This document shows positions 15,609 through 25,002 of a stretch of 64,000 nucleotides of DNA, piece after piece. The first letter of the stretch is position 1; each line of letters starts with the position of its first letter. Source of the DNA: JAJAZB01 sp965249815 (GTDB lineage: Bacteria > Bacteroidota > Bacteroidia > Cytophagales > Spirosomataceae); contig CBDFMV010000003.1 in assembly GCA_965249815.1 (NCBI GenBank), forward strand, positions 3,286,001-3,350,000, given 5' to 3'. Made by a program: the position numbers and the translations under genes. The notes under the pieces were generated by a model, which saw only the letters and a list, made by a program, of their open reading frames with translations, was not told the origin of the DNA and did no database searches.

Positions 15609-15688
15609 GCGCCCAAAAATCGGTAACCGCCGCCAATGGACCGTGGGCTACTGTCTGGAATGGGGAAGGCCACTCGAAAAAGGAGTTC

Positions 15689-15781
15689 TCACAAACGATC
15701 ACAGATTTTAAAGTCGCACAGATTCACACAGAAAAGTTGTCTGTGCATACCTGTGGATTTAAAATCTGTGAGCGTTTGTGA
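15689..15781. repeat. Long intergenic inverted repeat (24-bp arms)
   Basis: TCACAAACGATCACAGATTTTAAA (positions 15689-15712) is complemented at 15758-15781 with a single mismatch. The 45-nt loop contains further CACAGATT copies. The flanks AAAAAGGAG / CCCCCTTTT extend it imperfectly. It fills the 214-nt gap between the lipoprotein and GH2-like genes; no ORF lies there. Confidence 0.75.
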
Positions 15782-15822
15782 AAACCCCCTTTTGTCTTTT
15801 TGAAAACCCATCGCCTGGGCGC

Positions 15823-16833
15823 TTACTTGATGGTTCCCATCTTCACCACCTCGAAATCGGTGGCGCGGAGGTTGCGGAGCTTGTTGAGGTCGTCGTTGTT
15901 CCAGCGCTCGTCGGGTGCGCCGGTGAAGTAGAAATCCGAGCCGATGTCGGTCAGAAAAATGCCGTAGGTTTTCATGGCATTGAGAATAATCCGGTTCGTG
16001 GGCGAGTACGCCGCCATATTGAAACCGGCCTTCAGCCGCAGCCGCATGCCCATGGGCGTCGGGGCGCTGGCGTTCGTGTTCGTGCCGTTGACTTTGTGAC
16101 TGGCCGGAAACACGTAGCCTTTCGTCACCTTCGATTTTTGCAGCGTAAACCGTAGTGCGTGGTCGATGGTGCCGGTCAGCACTTCCTCGTAGCGCACCAG
16201 TCCGGCCAGAATGCTCATGCCCGAGGCGTCGGCGGAGGTCCAGCCATCGGGTCGGCGGGCGTTGCTGGTCAGGTCGAACACGGCCCCGCTCGACGCGCCC
16301 CAGCCGTCGGTAGTGCGGCTGGCGTTGTACAACTCGTAGAGTTTCCTGTTGGTCACGTCTACGGCAATGACGTGGCTATCGCCCTGGCCATTGCCCTCGA
16401 TGGGCGCGTCGAGCGGCACGGGGTAGGGGCCGGGGTCACTTTCGGAGCCGTAGTTGCCGTCGTAGGCATTGGCCCGGAAAGTGATCGGCACCGGCGGCTG
16501 ATCGCCGCACACGGCCACGTAGGGAATGCCAATCGGCGCGCCGTTCCAGGTGCCGCTGCCAAAATCGGCCTTCGGGCGGGGTGTCCCCTTGGCCAGCAGC
16601 GTGATAATCGCCGCCGACCGTGAATCCAGTTGCGCGGAGTTTACGCGGGTGTTCCAGGGGTTGTCGACGGGGAAAAGCTGGAGGCGCTCGATGTCGGCCA
16701 GCGTGGTGGTGGGGCAGGCGGCAGTAGCCACGCGGGCGGCGGAGGGCGGCGGAACGGCAAGGTCGTTCTGGTGCTGGCAGGCGGTCAGGCAGACGGCGGC
16801 GACCAGCAGCCGGAGCGGAATTTGGGTGTTCAT
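15823..16833 (-). CDS. Lipoprotein of unknown function
   Basis: A 336-residue protein with a lipobox (LLVAAVCLTAC, Cys near residue 19), so a lipid-anchored envelope protein. The mature part holds conserved-looking blocks: LFPVDNPWNTRVNSAQLDSR, PIGIPYVAVCGDQPPVPITF, SDPGPYPVPLDAPIEG, SHVIAVDVTNRKLYELYNA, and DGWTSADASGMSILAGLVRYEE. I have seen this combination in bacterial and some eukaryotic hypothetical proteins but know no assigned activity. HALRFTLQKSK and NRIILNAMKTYGIFLTD close it. It is probably carbohydrate-related or surface-exposed, but that is speculation. Transcribed alone. Confidence 0.8.
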   Translation of the reverse strand: MNTQIPLRLLVAAVCLTACQHQNDLAVPPPSAARVATAACPTTTLADIERLQLFPVDNPWNTRVNSAQLDSRSAAIITLLAKGTPRPKADFGSGTWNGAPIGIPYVAVCGDQPPVPITFRANAYDGNYGSESDPGPYPVPLDAPIEGNGQGDSHVIAVDVTNRKLYELYNASRTTDGWGASSGAVFDLTSNARRPDGWTSADASGMSILAGLVRYEEVLTGTIDHALRFTLQKSKVTKGYVFPASHKVNGTNTNASAPTPMGMRLRLKAGFNMAAYSPTNRIILNAMKTYGIFLTDIGSDFYFTGAPDERWNNDDLNKLRNLRATDFEVVKMGTIK

Positions 16834-16987
16834 GGGTCAGGAGTTTGGGTAAAAAACAAAAACCGCAGGCCGGAGCGCACGGTCTTGTTCCCTAAACTTC
16901 CCAGCCGGAGAAATATTGTTGAATCGCGGTCAGGGGAATGATGAATAGGTAGTTGATTCCGATAGGTTGTTGGGCAAAATTCAGGGG

Positions 16988-17527
16988 TCACCACGCGTGG
17001 TGGGCAGGCGCGGCGGCTTCGGGTTCAAAATCGAACAGCGGCAGGATCAAATCATCAAACAGGGGGTCGGCCCCGTACGACGTGTACGTTTGCGCAATTT
17101 TCCCATCGATGAGCCGGGCCATGTGCCGGAACGGAAGCGGCCGGGAGGGGTAGGCCAGATTCTGGTCGGAGGTCGTCCAGGTTCCCTGCTGGTACACCCA
17201 GACGCCCGGATGGTCGCTCTCCGTCACGAGTACCGCCGCCGCCGTGACGACCTGAAAATGCTCCCGCGCGACCTGTCGCCGATGCAGTACCCAAGCGTTT
17301 AAAAACGTTTCAAGCGATTGGGTGCCGACGAATGTGGGTTCGCAGGCCGTAAAACCTGGGGCCAGCGCCCGGCGTACGGTTTCGAGGTTGCCGTTGGCCA
17401 GGGCGTTTAGAAACGTGTTTGCCTGACGGATGTCTTCGGCGGCGTGGGGGTTGGTCCGCGAGCGGGCCAGGGCGGTCACGGCCCTGACCAGAAAATCGCA
17501 GATGAAGGAAGTTGTACGCTTTTCCAT
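16988..17527 (-). CDS. NTF2-like (SnoaL-type) protein
   Basis: A 179-residue protein starting MEKRTTSFICDF; the extra 25 codons upstream lack support. The NTF2-like cone fold is suggested by HAAEDIRQANTFLNALANGNLETVRRALAPGFTA (helix then first strand), GVWVYQQG and LPFRHMARLIDGKIAQTYTSYG. No signal peptide is clear. A paralogue at 21967-22434 shares the PFRHxARLxxGxIA end. Both genes lie immediately downstream of an AraC-output hybrid kinase on the same strand, here with a 141-nt gap. Function is unknown; small-ligand binding or isomerase activity are the usual roles of the fold. Confidence 0.7.
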   Translation of the reverse strand: MEKRTTSFICDFLVRAVTALARSRTNPHAAEDIRQANTFLNALANGNLETVRRALAPGFTACEPTFVGTQSLETFLNAWVLHRRQVAREHFQVVTAAAVLVTESDHPGVWVYQQGTWTTSDQNLAYPSRPLPFRHMARLIDGKIAQTYTSYGADPLFDDLILPLFDFEPEAAAPAHHAW

Positions 17528-17668
17528 GAGTGGGGTGGTCGGTGAAAAACCCCGGTACCGGGTGTCCGGCGGGTCTGGCAATACTACACCACTTCCGCGC
17601 ATTGGGCTTTCGGCAATGGGACAAAGACGTTCGATTTTGGGACAGGAGCGCCCGGAATCGGCGAAAAT

Positions 17669-20600
17669 TCAGCGTCCGGCAAATTCCGTCGGGGTTTGCC
17701 GGTAGAATTCCTTAAAAATGGTGCTGAAGTGGGCCGGACTATCGTACCCCACGAGGTAGGCCGTCTCGGCGGGGGTGTAACCCGTACGGAGCAGTTGAGC
17801 GGCGCGTTTGAGGCGGTACTGGCGCATGAGTTCGTTGGCCGGGAGGCCCGTGAGCGTGGCGAGCTTGCGGTGCAGGGTGCGGCGGCTCATGGCCAGTTGG
17901 GTGGCCAGTTCCTGGACACCGAAGGCGCTGTCGTCGAGGTGACGCTCAAGTTGGGCGTACAGGGTTTTCAAAAATTCATCCTCGACCGTTTCGGGCTGAA
18001 ACGGGGCGTCGGGTCGGGTGAGTTGGGTCTGGTAATGCTGCCGGAGGCGGGCCTGCCGGGTAAGCAGGTTGCGCAGGCGCAGGTGCAGTTCGTCAGCGTG
18101 GAAGGGCTTGCTCAGGTACTCGTCGGCTCCGTGGCGCAGGCCTTCCATCCGGCTTTCGTGGGCCGCCCGCGCGGTGAGCAACACCACCGGAATGTGCGCC
18201 GTGCGGGCGTCGTGCCGGAGGCGGCGGGTCAGTTCGTACCCGTCGAGGCCGGGCATCATCAGGTCGGAAACGACCACCTCGGGGAGTTCGTCAAGAGCCA
18301 GTTGCCAGGCGGTCAGGCCGTCGGGGGCCGCCACCACGCGAAAGTCGGGTGCCAGCGATTCGGCCAGAAAAGCGCGCAGGTCGGCGTTGTCTTCCGCCAC
18401 CAGCACGAGGGGTTTTTCGGGGGCATTCGTTTCGGTGGAATGGACGGGCAGTTCCGTCGGCGGACCCGGTTCGACCACCCCGACCGTCTGCTTTTCCGCC
18501 GGGCCGGATGGCGCATTGACCTCCGGGGAAGGCAGGGGCCACGTCACCGTGAAGGTCGTTCCCCGCTCCGGCTGGCTGGCCACAGTTATCGTGCCGCCGA
18601 GCAGCTCCACCAACTCCCGCACCAGCGCTAAGCCAATGCCCGTGCCCTCGTGGGTGCGGGTGGGGGAGTCGTCCACCTGAAAAAACCGGTTGAAAATCTG
18701 AGGGAGTTGAGCGCCGGGAATGCCGATGCCCGTATCGGCCACCGTGAGCCGGACCGCGTCTGCCGACCCGACCAGCCCCACTGATACCCGGCCTGTCGGG
18801 GTGAACTTCACGGCGTTCGCAAGCAGATTTACCACGATTTTCTCCACCTTGCCGGCGTCGAAAAGCACCGGATTCAGGGTGCCTTCGGGGGTGAAGGCAA
18901 GCGCAAGTCCCTTGCCCTCGGCGGTTTCCCGGAACGTTTCGACACACTCGCCGACAAATTGGGCCAAATCGCCCCGCACCAGTACCACCTTCATGCCGCC
19001 CGCTTCGAGGCGGGCCAAATCGAGTAGCTGGTTGATGAGCCTCAGCAGGTGTTGGGCGTTGCGTTGTACGGTGGTGAGGGTGCGGTGCAGGGTGGCGGGA
19101 TCGGTGGGGTGGCTGAGCAGCCGTTCCACGGGCGTGAGAATGAGCGAAAGCGGCGTGCGGAATTCATGCGTGATGTTTGAGAAAAAGCGCGTTTTCGCTT
19201 CGTCGAGGGCGCGCAGTTGCTCGGCTTCGCGGCGCTTGAGCGCCATCTCCTGCCGTTGAACGGCCTGCCGGATGCGGTACCGGACGAAGGCCCAGGCCGA
19301 CCCGCCCGCAATCAGAGCGTACAGGCCGTAAGCCCACCAGGTGGCCCACCAGGGCGGGCGAATGCGAAACCGGAAGGTAGCACCGCGCTCGTTCCAGATG
19401 CCGTCGTTGTTGGAGCCTTTCACCCGAAACTCGTACGCGCCCGGAGCCAGGTTGGTGTAGCTCACAAAACGCCGCGTGCCGCTGTACACCCAGGCGGAGT
19501 CCACGCCGACGAGCTGGTAGGCGTACTGGTTTTTTTCGGGCCTCAGGTAGTTGAGCGCCACGAACTCGAACGAAACGGAATTTTCGCGGTAAGAAAGCGT
19601 GGCTTCGCCAGAGGGTAGGGAGCGCGGCTGGTCCTGCACGCGAAAACCCGTCAGGGCCACGGGCGGAATCCGCTGGTTGTCGCGCAGGGTTTCGGGGTGG
19701 ATGAGGTGAAACCCGTTGGGACCGCTGAAAATGAGTTCACCCCGACGGCTTTGGGCGCTGGCCCGGTTGAATCCGGCGTACTGAAGGCCGTCGCTTTCGT
19801 CATACCGGCGGCAGGCATGGGTCCGGGGGTCGAAGCGGCAAAGACCGTGGTTGGTGGCCAGCCACAGGTTTCCGGCCCGGTCGGGCAGCAGGGCTTCCAC
19901 GTGGTTACTGGGCAGGCCGTGGCGGGTGGTAAAGGCCGTAAAGGTGCGGGTGGTGGGGTCGAGCCGGTTCAGCCCGCCCTGGTTGGTGCCCACCCAGAGG
20001 ATGCCCGCCGGGTCTTCGTACAGCGAGCGGACGTTGTCGTCGTTGAGTTGCCCCGTACCGGCTCGGTAGGGGACAAACCGTCCCGTTTTTGGCTCGAACC
20101 GCAACACGCCCCGTTGAAACGTGCCCAGCCACAAGCCACCCATCCGTCCGGGTTTCAGCGCGTACACGTGGGTATCGGGCAGGCCAGTCAGGGTGTCGGG
20201 CGGGTAGGCAACGGTCCCGGATTGCCCCGTTTGGGGGTCGAGCCAGCCCAGTTGGCGGTAGCCGGTAAACCAGAGTTTTCCCGTCGCATCTTCGCAGAGG
20301 GCTGAAACGGGCATTGCCACGGGCGCGCGCTGGAGCCGTCCGTTGGCGGGGTCGAGTTGGTAAAGTTGCTGATCCGGACCGGTGAGCCAAAACCGCCCCA
20401 AGCGATCTTCAACCAGCACGTCGGGGCTGGGCAGCCGGGTGCCGGGGGCTTCGGCGGGCCGGAGCGGGTAGGGGCGTAACGTACCCTGTGAACGGTCGTA
20501 CCGGTGCAGGCCTTTGGTGTAACTGCCCACCCAGAGTACGCCCGTGTGATCTTCGCAAAGCACCTTGATGTTGTTTTCCGGCAACCGCGACAACCGTTCG

Positions 20601-21664
20601 TCGGGCGTAACCTGAATTGGGTTGAATTTTTTGGGCTGTGTCACCCGCTTATTGACGCCACCGTACGTGCCCACCCAGAGCGTACCGGCGCGGTCGGGGT
20701 ACACCGCCCACACGGCACGGTTGCTCAATCCGCCGTTGGGGGCCACGTCGGTGACCCGACCCGTTTTTTTGTCCAGTTCGTACAACCCGCTTTCCCCATC
20801 TCCGACGGTGCCGATCCAGAGGCGGTCGGGCGAGCGGGCCGCGATGGCGTTGGCGTGAATGGCTTGCCCGGACAGACCGCCCTGGTTGAACCGAAAACAA
20901 CGCGCGGGGCGGGACTGCCCCGGCTCAATCTGGTACAACCCAACGTCGTGCACGCCCACCCAAAGCGTGCCGGCTCCGTCCTGAAAAAGGGCCGTGATCA
21001 GGTGGTTTTTATCCGGCTGGTCGGACTCCAGCGGAAACCGGGCGTAGGTTTTGGTCGAGGCGTCGAACCGGTACAGGCCCACGTCCGTGCCCACCCACAA
21101 CACGCCGGGGGCCGCTTCGGCCAGCGCATTGACGGCATCACCGGGACGCGGTGCCGGAAAAAACGCCCCCCGCTCCGTTTTCGGGTCAAACCGGCTGATG
21201 CCTTCGTCGGAAGCTACCCAGAGCAGGCCACCGGCTTCTTCAATCAAACCGTTGCACCGGGCGGGCTGGCCCGGCCCGGTCTGGTACGAGGTAAACCGAC
21301 CCGTGCTCCGGTCGAGGCGTTGCAGGCCGCCGCCGTTGGTGATCACCCAGAATTGGCCGGAGCGGCTTTCGAGCAGGTCGGTTACGTCGCTGTGGGCGAG
21401 GCTGTGGGCGGGGTCGGTGGGGTCGGGCTGGTAGGTCGTGAACCCGTACGCGTCGTAGCGATTGAGGCCGTCTTCGGTGCCAAACCACAGAAAACCCTCG
21501 CGGTCTTGCCGGATGCAGTTGATCGTGTTGTTGGAAAGCCCCTGTTGCGTGGTGAGTCGCTCAAAATGCCGCACGGCCTGCGCCCGGCACCCGTTCGCGC
21601 CACCCAGGCCGAAAGCCAGGAGTAGAAAAACAACGAGTCGCAGGTGGCAAAAACGAAAGTTCAC
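17669..21664 (-). CDS. HTCS-type hybrid sensor kinase/response regulator with AraC output
   Basis: A giant one-protein two-component system of about 1,331 residues. In order: signal peptide (FRFCHLRLVVFLLLAFG), a long periplasmic beta-propeller of Reg_prop repeats (repeated DRxGxLWVGT and EDxxGxLWxGS units), a Y_Y_Y domain (AYQLVGVDSAWV.., LAPGAYEFRVKGSNNDG), one transmembrane helix (WWAYGLYALIAGGSAWAFV), HisKA with FSNITHEFRTPLSLIL, HATPase_c (NLLANAVKFTPTG, GTGIGLALVREL), a receiver with phosphoacceptor in VVVSDLMMPGLDG, and an AraC HTH (AETAYLVGYDSPAHFSTIF). Such proteins usually sense glycans and activate nearby genes. I prefer the GTG at 21662-21664, because the ATG at 21739 would add 25 residues before the signal peptide. 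Confidence 0.93.
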   Translation of the reverse strand: MNFRFCHLRLVVFLLLAFGLGGANGCRAQAVRHFERLTTQQGLSNNTINCIRQDREGFLWFGTEDGLNRYDAYGFTTYQPDPTDPAHSLAHSDVTDLLESRSGQFWVITNGGGLQRLDRSTGRFTSYQTGPGQPARCNGLIEEAGGLLWVASDEGISRFDPKTERGAFFPAPRPGDAVNALAEAAPGVLWVGTDVGLYRFDASTKTYARFPLESDQPDKNHLITALFQDGAGTLWVGVHDVGLYQIEPGQSRPARCFRFNQGGLSGQAIHANAIAARSPDRLWIGTVGDGESGLYELDKKTGRVTDVAPNGGLSNRAVWAVYPDRAGTLWVGTYGGVNKRVTQPKKFNPIQVTPDERLSRLPENNIKVLCEDHTGVLWVGSYTKGLHRYDRSQGTLRPYPLRPAEAPGTRLPSPDVLVEDRLGRFWLTGPDQQLYQLDPANGRLQRAPVAMPVSALCEDATGKLWFTGYRQLGWLDPQTGQSGTVAYPPDTLTGLPDTHVYALKPGRMGGLWLGTFQRGVLRFEPKTGRFVPYRAGTGQLNDDNVRSLYEDPAGILWVGTNQGGLNRLDPTTRTFTAFTTRHGLPSNHVEALLPDRAGNLWLATNHGLCRFDPRTHACRRYDESDGLQYAGFNRASAQSRRGELIFSGPNGFHLIHPETLRDNQRIPPVALTGFRVQDQPRSLPSGEATLSYRENSVSFEFVALNYLRPEKNQYAYQLVGVDSAWVYSGTRRFVSYTNLAPGAYEFRVKGSNNDGIWNERGATFRFRIRPPWWATWWAYGLYALIAGGSAWAFVRYRIRQAVQRQEMALKRREAEQLRALDEAKTRFFSNITHEFRTPLSLILTPVERLLSHPTDPATLHRTLTTVQRNAQHLLRLINQLLDLARLEAGGMKVVLVRGDLAQFVGECVETFRETAEGKGLALAFTPEGTLNPVLFDAGKVEKIVVNLLANAVKFTPTGRVSVGLVGSADAVRLTVADTGIGIPGAQLPQIFNRFFQVDDSPTRTHEGTGIGLALVRELVELLGGTITVASQPERGTTFTVTWPLPSPEVNAPSGPAEKQTVGVVEPGPPTELPVHSTETNAPEKPLVLVAEDNADLRAFLAESLAPDFRVVAAPDGLTAWQLALDELPEVVVSDLMMPGLDGYELTRRLRHDARTAHIPVVLLTARAAHESRMEGLRHGADEYLSKPFHADELHLRLRNLLTRQARLRQHYQTQLTRPDAPFQPETVEDEFLKTLYAQLERHLDDSAFGVQELATQLAMSRRTLHRKLATLTGLPANELMRQYRLKRAAQLLRTGYTPAETAYLVGYDSPAHFSTIFKEFYRQTPTEFAGR

Positions 21665-21966
21665 GCTGATAAATCGGGAGTTGTTCGCTGGCGCGGACGG
21701 GCGGCTGGTTGGGGGCCGTCGGTTAAAAGAACGAACCACGAACCTAAAAATACGAATGACGGATTTTTACCCACTACCGCTCGATCATTCTTCCTACTCC
21801 TGCCAACCGTCGCCCAGGCGGTAATCCTGCCACGGTTCCATCGGACGGTCCCTGGCCGAACTCATTCGCCGCACCGCCAACCGAAACCCTAAAAATTTAT
21901 TGTTGAACGCCCCACCCCAGGGCTTTTGAAAATCCTGAGGTGGGGCGGACGTTGCCAACGCGCACA

Positions 21967-22434
21967 CTACGGGCGAACCAGGCTCACCGCCCCGTCGCTA
22001 AACAGCGGCTCGCGCCACCAGCCGAACCCCTCACCGTTTTCGCCGCGGGCGGTGTGAAGCTCGGCAATCCGACCGCCTTCGAGCCGGGCCAGGTGGCGAA
22101 ACGGCAGCCGCACGGTTTTCTGGTTGGCATCGGTGGCCATCCAGGTACCCCGCAGGCCAACCCACACGCCTGCGTTTTCGCCCATTTCTATCACGGATTG
22201 CGCGGATTCGAAGAGATAAAGAGGGTTCATAAATCCACCTGGGCGCAGTGCCTGCCTACTGGCGGACAGGCCGGGTGCTGTGTATTCGGCTTCGGGTTGG
22301 TCGGTAGTCAGCCCGATCAGGTATTCCTTGACCGCGCGGATATCGCGTTCAGCGTTCGGATTCGGGATCGTTTGGGCCAGCGTTGTAATGGCAGGCAACA
22401 AATTGAGGGCGAGGAAGATGACGGGGATTTTCAT
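21967..22434 (-). CDS. NTF2-like exported protein, probably internally shortened
   Basis: A 155-residue protein with a signal peptide (MKIPVIFLALNLLPAITTLAQ). Its end, TVRLPFRHLARLEGGRIAELHTARGE, parallels the NTF2-like protein at 16988-17527. The middle is about 30 residues shorter than in that paralogue: where the fold's first strands should be, it has EAEYTAPGLSASRQALRPGGFMNP. The DNA of this segment contains CCTGCCTACTGGCGGACAGG, a palindromic repeat type. It may therefore be a gene altered by repeat insertion plus deletion, although the frame stays open. It follows the REC-HK-REC-AraC gene on the same strand. Functional status uncertain. Confidence 0.6.
   Translation of the reverse strand: MKIPVIFLALNLLPAITTLAQTIPNPNAERDIRAVKEYLIGLTTDQPEAEYTAPGLSASRQALRPGGFMNPLYLFESAQSVIEMGENAGVWVGLRGTWMATDANQKTVRLPFRHLARLEGGRIAELHTARGENGEGFGWWREPLFSDGAVSLVRP
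22251..22270. repeat. Palindrome-type repeat inside the NTF2-like gene
   Basis: CCTGCCTACTGGCGGACAGG is a near-palindrome of the CCTGCC..GGCAGG type often dispersed in Bacteroidota genomes (recollection, not searched). It lies in frame within the coding sequence at the point where the protein departs from its paralogue. Confidence 0.5.
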
Positions 22435-22949
22435 TGGGAAAAAGGGTTTGAATGGGCCTGATGAAAAAGTTTTAGAATTGATAAAAAAATTTTAGAGTTG
22501 ATTGCGACGGCGATTTTGCGCCTGATTGATGAATCAAAGTTCCGGGTTACGGCCCGGAGGAGCTTTCCGGTTTCGGCCAAATGCTTGCAGTTTTAGGCCA
22601 GCGGCCGGTTCGATTCGCGGGCACCTGTCTCCCGGAGTCGGTGGCAATGAAGCAGCGCTCGGCCTGTGCGGTTTTCGGGTAGGTATACGCCCGAGCCGGT
22701 GGCGTCTGCCCCGTTCGCCAGCCACAAACCACGTGTACCGGGCAGGCGCACATTTCCTGGAAGCGAATGAAAATGAATGGGCTGAATCGGGCTACGCCTG
22801 AATTGACGCGTAAAGGGCCGCGCATTTCCTCCCGGCGGGCTTTTGCCCCCGGGCTACAGACGCCGATCGTTTGCGTACAAGACGCTCGCTCCCGAAGCGG
22901 CCGCTTTGCAACGCCTCGTCAGCGGGGAAGCCTAACCAAAGCAGGGATT
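22435..22949. other. 515-nt gap without a convincing gene
   Basis: Between the exported NTF2-like gene and the REC-HK-REC-AraC gene. Short overlapping frames on both strands (22526-22801 plus, 22547-22825 minus) have no recognisable domain, no consistent codon bias and no start context. The region may hold the promoter of the NTF2-like gene or gene remnants. Confidence 0.5.
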
Positions 22950-24917
22950 TTAACGCCTCACAAACACCATCGGCGGTTTCCCGTAAAACTCTTTGAAGAC
23001 CGTCGAGAAGTGGGCGGGGCTTTCATAGCCCACGAGGTAAGCCGTTTCGGAAGCGTTGTGGCCTGCCTGTAAAAATTGCACGGCTCGCTTGAGGCGATAC
23101 TGGCGGAGCAACTCGTGGGCCGACAGCCCCGTCACGGCGGTGAGTTTGCGGTAGAGCGTACGCCGACTTACGGCGGCGGCGCGGGCAAGCTCATCCACGC
23201 CGAAGGTGCTGTCGTCGAGGTGCGATTCGAGGGCCTCGTAAAGGTTTTTGAGGAAAACATCCTGAGTTTTCTCGGGTTGAAACGCCGCTTCGGGCACGGA
23301 AAACTGCCGCTGAAGGTGTGCCCGGAGGTTGCGCTGGTGGTCGAGTAGATTCCGAACGCGCAGCAGCAATTCATCGAGATGAAAGGGTTTGCCCACGTAC
23401 TCGTCGGCCCCCACGCGGAGGCCGTCCACCACGTGCGCGTGTTCGCCGCGGGCCGTCAGCAGGAGCACGGCGATGTGGTGGTAGGCGGCGTCGGTTTTGA
23501 TGCGGCGGCAAAGCTCCAGGCCGTCCATAAACGGCATCAGCACGTCGGAAATCACCACGTCGGGCAGTTCACTGGGCAGGATTTCCCAGGCTTCGCGCCC
23601 GTTGTTGGCCCCGAGTACGCGGTAGGCCGGGGGCAAACTTTCCATGATAAAATCGAGGAGTTCGGCGCTGTCTTCCACCACCAACACCGTTGGTCGGGCG
23701 TCGTCGGCTACGCCCCCGGTTGCCTGGCCGAGCCGCTCGCGCACCCCGGCGGCTATTGCCGGACCTTCAAAAACAACGGGCAGCGAAGGACGCAACGCTG
23801 CGCCCGCCACGATTTCAGGCTCAATGGGCGTGAGCGGTAAATCCACCGTGAACACCGATCCCTGCCCGGGAGTGCTTGCCGCCCCCACCGTGCCGCGCAT
23901 GAGTTCGACGTACTCCCGCACGAGCGCCAATCCGATGCCCGTGCCGGTAAAAGGCCGGAGGGGCGAATCGTCGGCCTGGAAAAAACGGTCGAACACGAAG
24001 GGCACTATCTCCGGCCGAATGCCCACGCCCGAATCCGCCACATGCAGGCGGACGCCCGCCGCAGTGGCTTGCAGCGCAACGGTGACCCGCCCGCCCGCGT
24101 TGGTAAATTTGAGGGCATTGCTGACGAGGTTGTACACAATGTGCTCGATTTTGTCGGCGTCGAACGCGTAAAATCCCGGGAGCAAATTTTCGTAGGTCAG
24201 GTGCAGGCCTCGTTGTTCGGCCACGTTGCCAAACCCCCCCACCAGTTGCCCGGCGAAGTCGCCCAGGTCGCCGGATGTCAGGGTCACGAGTTGATGGCCC
24301 GCTTCCAGGCGGGTCAGGGCCAGCAACTGGTCGATCAAATCGTGCAGGCGGAAGGCGTTGCGCTGCACCGTTGTCAGGTGGCGAAGGGCCGTTTCGTTCT
24401 CCCCAAGCTCGGCCAGCAGTTTCTCGGTCGGGGCCTGAATCAGCGTGAGCGGTGTGCGGAATTCGTGGGTGATGTTGTCGAAAAACCGCGATTTCAGCGC
24501 GTCGAGCGCCTTCAGGCGGGCCACCTCGCGCAACTGCTCCACCGAACGAATGGTTTTTTCGAGGGTCGCTTCAAGGTCAGGAAAATCGACGGGCTTGCAC
24601 ACAAAATCAAACGCGCCCCGGTTCATGGCGGCGCGAATGTTGGCCATATCGCTGTAAGCGGATACCATCACGGTTTGAGCCGTGGGCAGCAGGGCCGGTA
24701 GCTGGTCGAGTACGGCCAGACCGTCGAGGTCGGGCATGTTGATGTCGAGCAGGACGACGTCGAAATCCGGCTCGGCCCGCAGGGTCGTCAGGGCGGCTTG
24801 GCCACCGCCCGCGAAGCGAAAGTCGTAGGTGCCGTCCGCGATTTTTCGCCTAAAATATTGCCGTACGAGCGAGGCTAAGTCGGTTTCGTCATCAACAACG
24901 AGGATTTTGGTGGGCAT
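22950..24917 (-). CDS. Cytosolic REC-histidine kinase-REC-AraC hybrid regulator
   Basis: A 655-residue soluble protein. The N-terminal receiver (ILVVDDETDLASLV, phosphoacceptor in VVLLDINMPDLDG, Lys in CKPVDFPD) is followed by HisKA with FFDNITHEFRTPLTLIQ, HATPase_c (NLVSNALKFTNAG, ADSGVGIRPE, GTGIGLALVREY), a second receiver (VVISDVLMPFMDGLEL, GKPFHLDELLLRVRNLL) and an AraC HTH (SETAYLVGYESPAHFSTVF). There is no sensor or membrane segment, so the input is probably phosphotransfer from another kinase to the first receiver. It shares the kinase-to-AraC half with the HTCS protein at 17669-21664, suggesting duplication. Transcribed towards the exported NTF2-like gene. Confidence 0.92.
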   Translation of the reverse strand: MPTKILVVDDETDLASLVRQYFRRKIADGTYDFRFAGGGQAALTTLRAEPDFDVVLLDINMPDLDGLAVLDQLPALLPTAQTVMVSAYSDMANIRAAMNRGAFDFVCKPVDFPDLEATLEKTIRSVEQLREVARLKALDALKSRFFDNITHEFRTPLTLIQAPTEKLLAELGENETALRHLTTVQRNAFRLHDLIDQLLALTRLEAGHQLVTLTSGDLGDFAGQLVGGFGNVAEQRGLHLTYENLLPGFYAFDADKIEHIVYNLVSNALKFTNAGGRVTVALQATAAGVRLHVADSGVGIRPEIVPFVFDRFFQADDSPLRPFTGTGIGLALVREYVELMRGTVGAASTPGQGSVFTVDLPLTPIEPEIVAGAALRPSLPVVFEGPAIAAGVRERLGQATGGVADDARPTVLVVEDSAELLDFIMESLPPAYRVLGANNGREAWEILPSELPDVVISDVLMPFMDGLELCRRIKTDAAYHHIAVLLLTARGEHAHVVDGLRVGADEYVGKPFHLDELLLRVRNLLDHQRNLRAHLQRQFSVPEAAFQPEKTQDVFLKNLYEALESHLDDSTFGVDELARAAAVSRRTLYRKLTAVTGLSAHELLRQYRLKRAVQFLQAGHNASETAYLVGYESPAHFSTVFKEFYGKPPMVFVRR

Positions 24918-25002
24918 GAGGAGGGTGATTTTGGGTTCGGGATGTGGCGTTGGCGGGCAGGATTCAGGGTTGTTTTTACCCCAAACCCAGCCCCCCGGTT
25001 CG

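Noticed and set aside
17669..21739. ATG at 21739 as the start of the HTCS gene
   Set aside because: It would put 25 polar residues before the signal peptide; the GTG at 21664 gives a normal leader. Not excluded.
22526..22825. Short frames on both strands in the 22.4-22.9 kb gap
   Set aside because: Overlapping, low-quality composition, no motif; not reported as genes.
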